This document shows positions 1 through 6,155 of a DNA stretch of 6,155 bases, piece after piece (position 1 is the first letter of the stretch; each line of letters opens with the position of its first letter). A program made the translations under genes and the position numbers. The stretch is from an uncultured Blautia sp. Its GTDB lineage: Bacteria > Bacillota > Clostridia > Lachnospirales > Lachnospiraceae. The notes under the pieces are model-generated. The model saw only the letters and a list, made by a program, of their open reading frames with translations, was not told where the DNA came from and searched no databases. The stretch is taken from positions 1 through 6,155 of the forward strand of contig CAMBYR010000136.1 in the NCBI GenBank assembly GCA_945872375.1. The letters run 5' to 3'.

Positions 1-1221
1 CCCGGAAGTAAGATGCCTTCCCTGCGCAAATGTGCCAAAGAACTGAAGCTCAGCCGCACAACGATCGAAAATGCCTATCTGCAGCTGGCTGCAGACGGCT
101 TCATTATCGCAAAAGCCCAAAGCGGTTATTATGTCACGGAAGCCGCAGCAGGATTTCATTCCGACATTCCCCAAAGGCAGGACATTCCTGCAGGTTTTCG
201 CTACAACTTTGCCCTCGCGGGTGCAGACCGTGAGAGCTTTCGATTTGATCTCTGGCGCCGCTATATCAAAAGCGCCCTTCGCCAGGATGAACGTCTTCTG
301 TCCTACGGAGAGCCTCAGGGCGAAGCCGATTTCCGCCAGACGCTTGCCGACTATATCCGTCAGCACCGCAACATCATCTGTTCCCCGGACGATATTGTGG
401 TAGGTGCCAGTGTGCAGAGCCTTCTCCATATCCTCTGTCCTCTTCTGGAAGAAAAAGAAACGGTTTCTTTTCCCACCTCCACCTTTCTTCAGGGCAGCAC
501 GGTTTTTGCGGATTACGGATTTCAGGTACGCTACCGGAACAAAGACAGCGATGTCATTTATGTATCCCCTGCCCATATGACAAAATGGGGCGAGATCATG
601 CCTGTGTCCCGGAGGATGGAGCTGATCCGCCATGCGGCAGAGCATGGGAGCCTGATCATCGAAGACGACATCGAGAACGAATTTGTCTATCTTCAGAAGC
701 CGACCCCATCCCTTTTCAGTCTTGCAGGCGGAAAACATGTGGTCTATATCAGTTCTTTTTCCAGGCTCCTGCTTCCTTCCATCCGAATCAGCTTCATGGT
801 TCTTCCCGAACCCCTGAAGAGCGCTTATCTGAAAAAGGCACACTGTTATAATCAGACTGCCTCCAAAACGGAACAGATCGCCCTCTGCCAGTTTATCCGT
901 GACGGACATCTGGCAGCCCAGACAAGAAAATTAAAACGGCTGTATTCCCATAAGCTTCGTCATCTCCTGGAAGCCCTTCAGCAGGTATTCGGCGAAAACT
1001 GCCGCATCCGTATCGGGGCCGCAGGAACCAGTGTTGCCGTAACTCTGCCCCGTATTTCCGACGGTCCTGCTTTTCTGGAAAAAGCAAGGGCACATGGGCT
1101 GAATTTTCAGCTTCTCTCGGAAAAATCCGGACAGGTTTCCATTATTCTTTCCTGTTCCGCCATGAAAACGGAGGATTTTCTTCCTGCATGCCAGCTGCTT
1201 GCCAGTCTGTGCAGTTCCTGA
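1..1221 (+). CDS. MocR/GabR-type transcriptional regulator with degenerate aminotransferase domain (5' end cut by window edge)
   Basis: The reading frame is open from the first base (P-G-S-K before the first ATG at 13), and the residues there already match the middle of a GntR winged helix, so the true start lies left of the window, probably a few tens of codons away. Numbering from the ATG at 13, residues 1-45 form the helix-turn-helix and wing (PSLRKCAKELKLSRTTIENA, ending near SGYYV). Residues about 60-400 follow the fold-type-I aminotransferase layout of MocR proteins (YGEPQGEADFR, SPAH at 185-188, MPVSRR at 196-201, IEDD at 216-219, SSFSR at 247-251). Family members bind DNA and usually sense an amine or PLP through bound PLP. 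Here the expected PLP lysine is Arg251 and the tyrosine expected after EDD is Ile220, so cofactor binding is doubtful. The target is unknown. The gene converges on the cobalamin operon, which does not by itself imply control of it. Family assignment is firm; the ligand and regulon are not. Confidence 0.88.
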   Translation, partial: PGSKMPSLRKCAKELKLSRTTIENAYLQLAADGFIIAKAQSGYYVTEAAAGFHSDIPQRQDIPAGFRYNFALAGADRESFRFDLWRRYIKSALRQDERLLSYGEPQGEADFRQTLADYIRQHRNIICSPDDIVVGASVQSLLHILCPLLEEKETVSFPTSTFLQGSTVFADYGFQVRYRNKDSDVIYVSPAHMTKWGEIMPVSRRMELIRHAAEHGSLIIEDDIENEFVYLQKPTPSLFSLAGGKHVVYISSFSRLLLPSIRISFMVLPEPLKSAYLKKAHCYNQTASKTEQIALCQFIRDGHLAAQTRKLKRLYSHKLRHLLEALQQVFGENCRIRIGAAGTSVAVTLPRISDGPAFLEKARAHGLNFQLLSEKSGQVSIILSCSAMKTEDFLPACQLLASLCSS

Positions 1222-1231
1222 AAAATCCTCC
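1170..1231. repeat. 10-bp perfect inverted repeat at the convergent gene ends
   Basis: GGAGGATTTT at 1170-1179 is matched exactly by AAAATCCTCC at 1222-1231, with 42 bases between. The left arm lies in the last codons of the regulator gene and the right arm in the 16-base gap before the cbiC stop. In minus-strand RNA one extra G-U pair extends the stem, and a smaller nested pairing (CTGCA 1184-1188 with TGCAG 1210-1214) is possible. Only a short run of four U follows on the minus strand and none on the plus strand, so it is at best a weak terminator. It could also be chance: one such repeat at this spacing is not very surprising in 6 kb. The repeat is seen; its role is a guess. Confidence 0.4.
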
Positions 1232-1237
1232 CAAAGA

Positions 1238-1879
1238 TCAGTCGCGCTTGTTGTCAATCATATAAAGCAGTGCATTGCAGATACATGCTGCGATGTTGCT
1301 GCCGCCTTTTCTGCCCCTTGCCACAATGTAGGGGGCGTTTGTTTCCATGATCAGTTCCTTGGACTGTACCACATTCACAAAGCCGACAGGTACGCCGATG
1401 ATCAGTTCCGGAGACAGCTTTCCTTCCTCGATCAGTTCATACAGACGAACAAGTGCCGTCGGTGCATTTCCAATGGCAAAAATCAGTTTTTTATCGAGGG
1501 ACGCCGCCTTATCCATACTTGCCACAGCCCGTGTGGTACCATTTCTTTTAGCCGCTTCGGCCACATCCTCATCGGACATAAAGCAGTAGACTTCCCCTCC
1601 GTAACGGGCAAGGGCACGTTTGTTGATTCCGGACTTTGCCATCTGGGTATCCGTCACAATGCACGCTCCCTGGCGGATGGCGTCCATAGCCTTCTCAATT
1701 ACATTTTCTGAAAAGCAGAGATTTTTCGCATAATCAAAATCAGCACTGGTATGAATACAGCGTTTCACCACAGGCTCTGTTCCCGGAATCAGAGGTGTAT
1801 CTCCCAGTTCCTCAGTAATAATGGAAAAACTTCTTGTTTCAATGTCCATAGGTTTTACATTTTCCAGTTCTATTTTCAT
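1238..1879 (-). CDS. cbiC: Cobalt-precorrin-8 methylmutase (CbiC/CobH family)
   Basis: This cytosolic enzyme moves the methyl group from C-11 to C-12 of cobalt-precorrin-8 to give cobyrinic acid, the last change to the corrin ring before amidation. The 213-residue length is typical. Family landmarks are all present: the N-terminal IETRSF (13-18), the active-site histidine in CIHTSADFDY (His43, the position of the catalytic histidine in CobH), VTDTQMAKSGI (75-85), FAIGNAPTAL (134-143), GVPVGFVNVVQSKE (162-175) and the glycine-rich RGRKGGSNIAA (188-198). The ATG follows the cbiP stop by one base and has AGGAAGG eight bases upstream, which fixes the start. It is the last gene of the run, with the convergent regulator immediately beyond. 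CbiC and CobH are homologous; I prefer the anaerobic name because the neighbours are of the cbi type, although cobalt-early insertion cannot be proved from this gene. Confidence 0.96.
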   Translation of the reverse strand: MKIELENVKPMDIETRSFSIITEELGDTPLIPGTEPVVKRCIHTSADFDYAKNLCFSENVIEKAMDAIRQGACIVTDTQMAKSGINKRALARYGGEVYCFMSDEDVAEAAKRNGTTRAVASMDKAASLDKKLIFAIGNAPTALVRLYELIEEGKLSPELIIGVPVGFVNVVQSKELIMETNAPYIVARGRKGGSNIAACICNALLYMIDNKRD

Positions 1880-1880
1880 G

Positions 1881-3389
1881 TCAGATACCTTCCTCTAAAA
1901 TCTGATATATTTTTTTCATGTCCAGATGTTTGCGAAGCTCTGCTGCCAGAATATCATACTGTGTTTCCTTAAATGCAGCAAAATCCACGCCGGTCATATC
2001 CGTCACATCGATTCCTTTTTTTCTTCCAATCAAACGGATCAGCGCTTCCGCTGCCTCTTCACAGTCAAACACACCGTGGACATAGGTCCCGTATACATTG
2101 CCGCTGCAGGCACCGTCCTGCTTTTCTGTTCCGGAAACACCATCCCGGATCGTGGTAAAGGGCAACGCGCCTTCTTTTAATGTGGTTTCTCCCATGTGGA
2201 TCTCATATCCCCGGAGCTTTACCCCGCAAAGAGGCTCTGCCTCTTCGTCCTTTGGCAAAAACTGCCCTGTCACCTGTGTTCTTGTTTTGGAGCCTGCAAA
2301 CACAGTATCTATGGGAAGCAGTCCCATACCCTTCATGGAACCGCCTTCTTCCACACCCATGGGGTCGCTCAGGGTATCTCCCAGCATCTGGAAGCCTCCG
2401 CAGATACCAAACACGGTGGTGCCTGCTGCCGCAGCCTTCAAAATCAGCGCCTCCATTCCATTTTCCCGCATCCACTTCAGATCATTCATGGTATTTTTGG
2501 TTCCCGGCAGCATGATCAGATCCGGATTTCCCAGTTCCGAAGGGCGGCGCACATAACGAACCGATACCCCCGGAATACTTTCCAGAGGATTAAAGTCTGT
2601 AAAATTGGAAATCCGGGGCAGGCGGATGACTGCGATATCAATCTGGCCGACCTCCTGGTTCCGGTCAAAACGCTCTGTCAGGCTGTCCTCATCCTCCACC
2701 TGAATATTCAGATAGGGTGTTACTCCCACCACGGGGATACCGCATCGCTCTTCCAGAGGTGCAATGCCGGGATCCAGAATGGTTTTATCACCCCGGAATT
2801 TATTGATGATCAGACCTTTGACCATGGATTTTTCCTCTTCCTCCAGAAGCTCCACGGTACCGATCAGCTGGGCAAACACACCGCCCCGGTCAATATCTCC
2901 CACCAGGAGCACCGGTGCTTTTGCCATTTTCGCCATTCCCATATTCACGATATCTTCCTGCTTCAGGTTGATCTCGGCCGGGCTTCCGGCTCCTTCGATC
3001 ACGATGATGTCATACGCATCGGAAAGCTTTTGAAAAGCATCCATCACATCCGGAATCAGATTCTTTTTATAAGCAAAATAGTCTCTTGCACTCATGGTTC
3101 CCCGGACTTCTCCGTTGACGATCACCTGACTTCCCACATCATTGGTCGGCTTTAAAAGAATGGGATTCATCAGAACAGACGGCGCGATCCCTGCTGCCTC
3201 CGCCTGCATGACCTGAGCCCTGCCCATTTCCAGTCCTTCCTCTGTAATAAAGGAATTCAGAGCCATATTCTGAGATTTAAAGGGTGCCGTGCGGTATCCA
3301 TCCTGATGAAAAATACGGCACAGTCCTGCCGCCACCAGGCTTTTTCCCACGTTGGACATGGTACCCTGTACCATAATTGCTTTTGCCAT
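1881..3389 (-). CDS. cbiP: Cobyric acid synthase, glutamine-hydrolysing (CobQ/CbiP family)
   Basis: The enzyme uses ATP and glutamine to amidate carboxylates b, d, e and g of (adenosyl)cobyrinic acid a,c-diamide, giving (adenosyl)cobyric acid. The 502 residues match the family's usual length of about 490-510. Residues 1-235 are the dethiobiotin-synthetase-like ATP-binding domain, with a modified P-loop GTMSNVGKS (9-17), KSQNMALNS (38-46), the acidic VIEGAGSPAEINL (130-142) and GDIDRGGVFA (164-173). Residues about 250-450 are the class-I glutamine amidotransferase domain: LPGTKNT (294-300), the nucleophile Cys330 in FGICGGFQMLG, GYEIHMG (394-400) and the catalytic His438 in YGTYVHGVFD. It is complete with no disrupted motif. 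The start is fixed by an AGGAGG nine bases upstream, and it lies four bases after cobD. CbiA shares this architecture, but the length, the SQNMALNS segment and the C-terminal motifs are those of CbiP. Confidence 0.97.
   Translation of the reverse strand: MAKAIMVQGTMSNVGKSLVAAGLCRIFHQDGYRTAPFKSQNMALNSFITEEGLEMGRAQVMQAEAAGIAPSVLMNPILLKPTNDVGSQVIVNGEVRGTMSARDYFAYKKNLIPDVMDAFQKLSDAYDIIVIEGAGSPAEINLKQEDIVNMGMAKMAKAPVLLVGDIDRGGVFAQLIGTVELLEEEEKSMVKGLIINKFRGDKTILDPGIAPLEERCGIPVVGVTPYLNIQVEDEDSLTERFDRNQEVGQIDIAVIRLPRISNFTDFNPLESIPGVSVRYVRRPSELGNPDLIMLPGTKNTMNDLKWMRENGMEALILKAAAAGTTVFGICGGFQMLGDTLSDPMGVEEGGSMKGMGLLPIDTVFAGSKTRTQVTGQFLPKDEEAEPLCGVKLRGYEIHMGETTLKEGALPFTTIRDGVSGTEKQDGACSGNVYGTYVHGVFDCEEAAEALIRLIGRKKGIDVTDMTGVDFAAFKETQYDILAAELRKHLDMKKIYQILEEGI
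1888..1894 (-). promoter_or_regulatory. Ribosome binding site of cbiC
   Basis: AGGAAGG on the minus strand, inside the last codons of cbiP, eight bases before the cbiC ATG. Stop and start read TGA-C-ATG, a layout that favours translational coupling of cbiC to cbiP. Confidence 0.8.
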
Positions 3390-3393
3390 GGGA

Positions 3394-4452
3394 TCACTCC
3401 TCCTTTTTCCGTTCTTTCAGGATTTTTTCAAATACCTGTACCAGTTTTTGATTTTCTTTTGGAAGCTTCACCGCAATACGGTAATATCCTTCAGAAAGTC
3501 CCGGATAATTCCCGCAGTTCCGGATCAGAATTCCCTCCTTCACACAATCCTCAAAAAAATGTTCCGGCCCCCGAAAAAACACATAATTTGCCTGAGAAGG
3601 ATACACCCTAAGCCCAAGGTCTTTCAGAGATCTCTGCAGATATTCTGCTTCCTGAAATACAAGGGTGCGGCCTCTTTCCACATAAGCCTCTTCCCTTAAA
3701 GCGGCAAGCCCCGCCTCCTGGGCAATTGTGGAAATATTCCAGGGCTGGGTGACCTCTTCCATTCCTTCCAGAAGTGCCTGATTTCCGGTAAGTCCGTAGC
3801 CCAGGCGGATTCCCGCCATGGCATAGCGCTTGGTAAATGCCTTCAGCAAAAATAGGTTTTCATATTCTTCCAGATACATTTTCAGTGTATAATCTCCCGG
3901 CTCTCTCACAAAATCCAGGAAACACTCGTCCACCACCAGGAGGATTTCCAGCTCCCGGCAGCGGTTCAGAATCTTCAGAAGCTCCTCACGTTCTGTGAGA
4001 ACTCCTGTGGGATTGTTGGGATTGCAGAGAAACACCATATCAAGCTCCCGGTGCAGGCTCTGTACAAAATCAGGCTGCACATAAAAGTCCAGGGCCTCTT
4101 TCAGCTCATAATATTCCACCTCACAGCCCACGCTTCGAAGCGCCTGTTCATACTCGGCAAAGGTCGGTGCCAATACCATGGCCCGCTTTGGCTTTTTAGC
4201 CCTGCACACAGAGAAGATCAGCTCCGCCGCTCCATTTCCGCAGATCACATACCGGGTCGGAACACCCTCATAAGTACCGATCGCCTGTCTGAGAGGACCA
4301 TAGCCCACCCTGGGATATTCCGAAATATGACGGAGACTTTCCGCCACTGCCTGAATAACCCCTTCCGGTGTTCCCAGGGGATTACAGTTGGCAGAAAAGT
4401 CCAGGCAATTTTCATACTGATAAATATTTCCGCCATGAAGATGTTTGCCCAT
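3394..4452 (-). CDS. cobD: L-threonine-O-3-phosphate decarboxylase (CobD family, PLP-dependent)
   Basis: The enzyme decarboxylates L-threonine-O-3-phosphate to (R)-1-amino-2-propanol O-2-phosphate, the linker that CbiB attaches to cobyric acid. The 352 residues form a fold-type-I aminotransferase. Landmarks are the N-terminal HGGN (6-9) and LDFSANCNPLG (17-27), which separate CobD from its relative histidinol-phosphate aminotransferase; GNGAAELI (72-79) for the cofactor phosphate region; NPNNPTG (144-150); Asp175 in VVDECFLDF; the likely PLP lysine Lys208 in FTKRYAMAGIRLGY; and Arg325 in YYRIAV, which matches the substrate-carboxylate arginine. Its neighbour cbiB consumes its product, which supports the assignment. 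HisC activity is the main alternative, but the context and the HGGN start argue against it. No threonine kinase (PduX type) is in the window, so the source of threonine phosphate is not visible here. Confidence 0.95.
   Translation of the reverse strand: MGKHLHGGNIYQYENCLDFSANCNPLGTPEGVIQAVAESLRHISEYPRVGYGPLRQAIGTYEGVPTRYVICGNGAAELIFSVCRAKKPKRAMVLAPTFAEYEQALRSVGCEVEYYELKEALDFYVQPDFVQSLHRELDMVFLCNPNNPTGVLTEREELLKILNRCRELEILLVVDECFLDFVREPGDYTLKMYLEEYENLFLLKAFTKRYAMAGIRLGYGLTGNQALLEGMEEVTQPWNISTIAQEAGLAALREEAYVERGRTLVFQEAEYLQRSLKDLGLRVYPSQANYVFFRGPEHFFEDCVKEGILIRNCGNYPGLSEGYYRIAVKLPKENQKLVQVFEKILKERKKEE
3399..3404 (-). promoter_or_regulatory. Ribosome binding site of cbiP
   Basis: AGGAGG on the minus strand, nine bases before the cbiP ATG and overlapping the last codons of cobD. 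A consensus site; with a four-base gap between the genes, ribosomes ending cobD are well placed to start cbiP. Confidence 0.85.
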
Positions 4453-4457
4453 AGTTT

Positions 4458-4465
4458 CCTTTCCT
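4458..4465 (-). promoter_or_regulatory. Ribosome binding site of cobD, abutting a hairpin
   Basis: AGGAAAGG on the minus strand, five bases before the cobD ATG. It is weaker than the sites of cbiB and cbiP, and its first base is also the last base of the palindrome at 4465-4479, so folding of that hairpin could affect ribosome access. Confidence 0.65.
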
Positions 4466-4479
4466 GGGGTCTGACCCCA
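4465..4479. repeat. Perfect 15-base palindrome between cbiB and cobD
   Basis: Read on the minus strand it is TGGGGTCAGACCCCA: two seven-base arms around a single central base, able to form a stem of six pairs with a three-base loop. It starts directly after the cbiB TAA and ends on the cobD ribosome binding site, filling over half of the only sizeable gap (27 bases) in the operon. No U-tract follows, so it is not an intrinsic terminator. Possible roles are a stabilising or processing hairpin in the mRNA, a modulator of cobD translation, a protein-binding operator, or one copy of a short dispersed genomic repeat. The structure is seen; the role is inferred. Confidence 0.75.
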
Positions 4480-5442
4480 TTACAAAATTATTACAAAACG
4501 AATCAATGAAAAGAGCACCAGGCCCAGAAACGCCGTCGCGTATAACAGCCGGTTTGCCCGTACGATGTCCTCCGGTTCCACAGGACGCAGAGGATCACCA
4601 ATCGTAGGCTTTTCGTACAGTTTTCCAAAATAGCAGGCATTTCCGGCGAGACATACGCCCAGCGCACCTGCCATCACTGCCTCTGTCTGAGCCGAATTGG
4701 GGCTGGCATGATTTCTTCTGTCGCGAAGAAAGATCCTGCGCGCATTTTTTCCATTCATACCGGTAAAATAAGCGGCGGCGATCATCAGCCATCCCGAGAT
4801 CCGGGCAGGAAGATAGTTCACCACATCATCCAGCTTTGCCGCACAACGGCCAAAATACAGATAACGATCATTTTTATAGCCCAGCATAGAATCCATGGTA
4901 TTGATTCCTTTATACAAAAACATCAGCGGAACACCGCCAATAGCCATATAAAACATGGGGGCAATGATTCCGTCAGAGGTATTTTCCGCCACCGTCTCAA
5001 CAGCAGCCTTTGTAACCCCCTCTTCGGAAAGTGACTCCGTATCTCTGCCCACGATCATGGACACCGCATACTGTGCTTCTTTCAATGTTCCGTTCTTCAG
5101 TTTTTCATAAACCTTCATACTTTCCGTTTTCAGCGATTTCGTGGCAAGAAGCTGGAAGCACCAGAACACAGACACCCCAAGACTCAGCCAGGGATGAATT
5201 CGCCTGCAGACCAGCAGCACACAAAAGGGAACGCCAAAGCTTAACGCACAGACAACAATCACTTCCAGAACACCGCCCAAAAGCTCCCCGGATTTTGTTT
5301 TCGGAAATATCCTTCGAATTCCTTTTTCCAGAACTGCGATCAGCTTTCCGATCAGACATACCGGATGATACAGCCAGCGGGGATCTCCCACCAGAAGATC
5401 CAGAAAAAAGCCTGCCGCCAGAGCGATAATCACACATTCCAT
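4480..5442 (-). CDS. cbiB: Adenosylcobinamide-phosphate synthase (CbiB family), integral membrane protein
   Basis: CbiB joins (R)-1-amino-2-propanol phosphate to the f-side-chain carboxylate of adenosylcobyric acid, giving adenosylcobinamide phosphate at the cytoplasmic membrane. The 320-residue length is normal. Family motifs appear in order: DLLVGDPRWLYHPV (15-28), VGRDT (131-135), ETVAENTSDGIIAPMFY (149-165), NTMDSMLGYKN (181-191), KLDDVVNYLPAR (203-214), RDRRNHASPNS (240-250), AGALGVCLAG (258-267) and KPTIGD (278-283). Hydrophobic segments likely to span or enter the membrane lie near 2-18, 55-79, 84-100, 158-178, 211-227 and 296-319. The ATG is one base after the cbiA stop with AGGAGGT eight bases upstream, which decides the start. 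It is followed by cobD, which supplies its linker substrate. Intact and unambiguous. Naming varies: this protein is called CobD in the aerobic (Pseudomonas) nomenclature, so it should not be confused with the next gene. Confidence 0.97.
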   Translation of the reverse strand: MECVIIALAAGFFLDLLVGDPRWLYHPVCLIGKLIAVLEKGIRRIFPKTKSGELLGGVLEVIVVCALSFGVPFCVLLVCRRIHPWLSLGVSVFWCFQLLATKSLKTESMKVYEKLKNGTLKEAQYAVSMIVGRDTESLSEEGVTKAAVETVAENTSDGIIAPMFYMAIGGVPLMFLYKGINTMDSMLGYKNDRYLYFGRCAAKLDDVVNYLPARISGWLMIAAAYFTGMNGKNARRIFLRDRRNHASPNSAQTEAVMAGALGVCLAGNACYFGKLYEKPTIGDPLRPVEPEDIVRANRLLYATAFLGLVLFSLIRFVIIL

Positions 5443-5443
5443 A

Positions 5444-6155
5444 TTATTGAACCTCCTGCATATGACTTCTGTACCGGAGACATTTCTTCAAAAACATTTT
5501 CGGCACCCGGGGATTTCCGTAATAATAAAGATGAGGAAAACCTGCCATCAGATTTCCTGACCCGTGAATACAGTCCCATCCTCGTTTTCCAAGAGGCTTA
5601 GCCGCATGAAAATCTTTCCCGCAGTTTTCCGAATCAAAATAATGAAATTCATGCGCAGGGATCACACCGGGATCATCTCCCTCAAAAAACAGCGTTTCAT
5701 CCCGGACTTCACCGGCATTTTCCCGAAGCTCTATGTAGCCAAACCGTGTCAGTTTCGGTGTACGAAATACCTTTCCCGGAATGACTCCCGCCATTTTCCG
5801 GAAAACTCCGTCCATATCCTCCATTTCTTCATGAAGATACATAAAACCGCCGCATTCTGCCATACAGGGCATTCCGCCCCTGATGGCCTCTGCAATTTCC
5901 TTTTTCATCTCCGTATTTGCTTCCAGCGCCTGTCCGTTCAGTTCCGGATATCCTCCGTACAGCAGCATGCCATCCAGGTTTTCCGGAAGCTTTTTGTCAT
6001 GAACAGGGGAAAAAGGTACAATCTCTGCTCCCATACTTTCCAGAAGAGCCAGATTATCTTCATAAATAAAACAGAAAGCCTCATCCCTGGCCAGCCCCAA
6101 TCGGACGCCTGCATTTGCCGGAAGCCTCCATTCCAGAAGATTCTCTCCGTCTTCA
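5444..6155 (-). CDS. cbiA: Cobyrinic acid a,c-diamide synthase, C-terminal amidotransferase part (5' end cut by window edge)
   Basis: CbiA uses ATP and glutamine to amidate the a and c carboxylates of cobyrinic acid. The visible 236 codons are the C-terminal half of a family of about 450-460 residues; the ATP-binding domain lies beyond the right edge. The TTG at 6098-6100 is not a credible start: the frame stays open to the edge, and the residues before it (LEWRLPANAGVR) are the expected interdomain linker leading into LGLARDEAFCFIYEDNL. Numbering from that TTG, motifs are ARDEAFCF (4-11), LLYGGYPEL (46-54), the nucleophile Cys83 in MAECGGFMYL, LTRFGYIEL (117-125), HEFHYFDSE (150-158), and the catalytic His190 in NLMAGFPHLYYYGNP. 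HydA-type maturation proteins and CobQ share the amidotransferase fold, but the EFHYFDSE and AGFPHLYYYGNP segments fit CbiA. First visible gene of the operon; any promoter or cobalamin riboswitch would be further right. Confidence 0.95.
   Translation of the reverse strand, partial: EDGENLLEWRLPANAGVRLGLARDEAFCFIYEDNLALLESMGAEIVPFSPVHDKKLPENLDGMLLYGGYPELNGQALEANTEMKKEIAEAIRGGMPCMAECGGFMYLHEEMEDMDGVFRKMAGVIPGKVFRTPKLTRFGYIELRENAGEVRDETLFFEGDDPGVIPAHEFHYFDSENCGKDFHAAKPLGKRGWDCIHGSGNLMAGFPHLYYYGNPRVPKMFLKKCLRYRSHMQEVQ
5451..5457 (-). promoter_or_regulatory. Ribosome binding site of cbiB
   Basis: AGGAGGT on the minus strand, eight bases before the cbiB ATG and lying inside the final codons of cbiA. 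Stop and start read TAA-T-ATG, again a layout that suggests coupled translation. Confidence 0.85.

Noticed and set aside
13..15. ATG as the true start of the MocR-type regulator
   Set aside because: The preceding in-frame codons (P-G-S-K) continue the conserved winged-helix pattern, and a start here would remove the first helix of the DNA-binding domain.
1199..1711. Plus-strand open frame of 170 codons opposite cbiC
   Set aside because: It is in the same antisense register relative to cbiC and overlaps the end of the regulator gene. The product is Cys/His-rich and low in family-like features, a shadow of the well-supported cbiC.
2196..3155. Long plus-strand open frame (319 codons) antisense to cbiP
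   Set aside because: It runs codon-for-codon opposite cbiP in the register where a stop appears only if cbiP uses TTA, CTA or TCA codons, which are rare in a gene of this composition. The translation is rich in His, Ile and Gln, matches no family I know, and cbiP is unambiguous.
4465..4479. Palindrome as an intrinsic terminator after cbiB
   Set aside because: No run of T follows on the minus strand (the next bases are GGAAAGGAAACT), and termination here would cut off cobD, cbiP and cbiC.
4051..4509. Plus-strand open frame of 152 codons opposite the start of cobD and the end of cbiB
   Set aside because: Antisense register shadow of cobD with no recognisable domain; no reason to prefer it over the clear CobD motifs.
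5031..5429. Plus-strand open frame of 132 codons opposite cbiB
   Set aside because: Low-complexity Pro/Arg/Ser-rich translation with no domain, fully covered by the conserved CbiB N-terminal half.
6098..6100. TTG as the start codon of cbiA
   Set aside because: The frame remains open to the window edge, the upstream codons encode the expected interdomain linker, and no ribosome binding site precedes it at the right distance. The gene simply extends beyond the window.

Overview
The window reads as a piece of a Gram-positive, anaerobic Clostridia genome, most likely Lachnospiraceae-like. The evidence is strong AGGAGG-type ribosome binding sites, tightly packed genes, near-even base composition, and protein sequences that resemble clostridial versions of the anaerobic cobalamin enzymes. 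The genus cannot be named from this sequence alone.

Layout: about four fifths of the window (1238 to the right edge) is one minus-strand run of five cobalamin (vitamin B12) biosynthesis genes. Read in the direction of transcription, from right to left, these are cbiA (3' part only, cut by the window edge), cbiB, cobD, cbiP and cbiC. Gaps are 1, 27, 4 and 1 bases, and each downstream gene has a Shine-Dalgarno sequence at or just after the end of the gene before it, so this is almost certainly one co-transcribed, translationally linked unit. The left end (1 to 1221) holds a plus-strand gene for a MocR/GabR-type regulator (GntR-family winged helix plus an aminotransferase-like domain). Its first codons lie off the left edge, and it converges on cbiC with only 16 bases between the two stop codons. 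No gene-free stretch exceeds 30 bases, and no tRNA, rRNA, CRISPR array or insertion sequence was seen.

How the genes work together: CbiC (cobalt-precorrin-8 methylmutase) makes cobyrinic acid; CbiA amidates its a and c side chains; CbiP amidates four further side chains to give cobyric acid (the adenosylated form is the usual substrate); CobD makes the aminopropanol phosphate linker from threonine phosphate; and CbiB joins linker and cobyric acid into adenosylcobinamide phosphate. The window therefore covers the middle to late part of the anaerobic route. The earlier ring-contraction and methylation genes, the adenosyltransferase and the nucleotide-loop genes (cobU, cobS, cobT), as well as any cobalamin riboswitch upstream of the operon, are not in view.

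The most unusual points are these. The MocR-type protein appears to have lost the residues that hold pyridoxal phosphate, including the Schiff-base lysine (arginine instead). A perfect 7-bp-arm palindrome sits between cbiB and cobD, touching the cobD ribosome binding site. A 10-bp inverted repeat lies at the convergent junction. I see no clearly new system; the cobalamin genes themselves look orthodox and intact.
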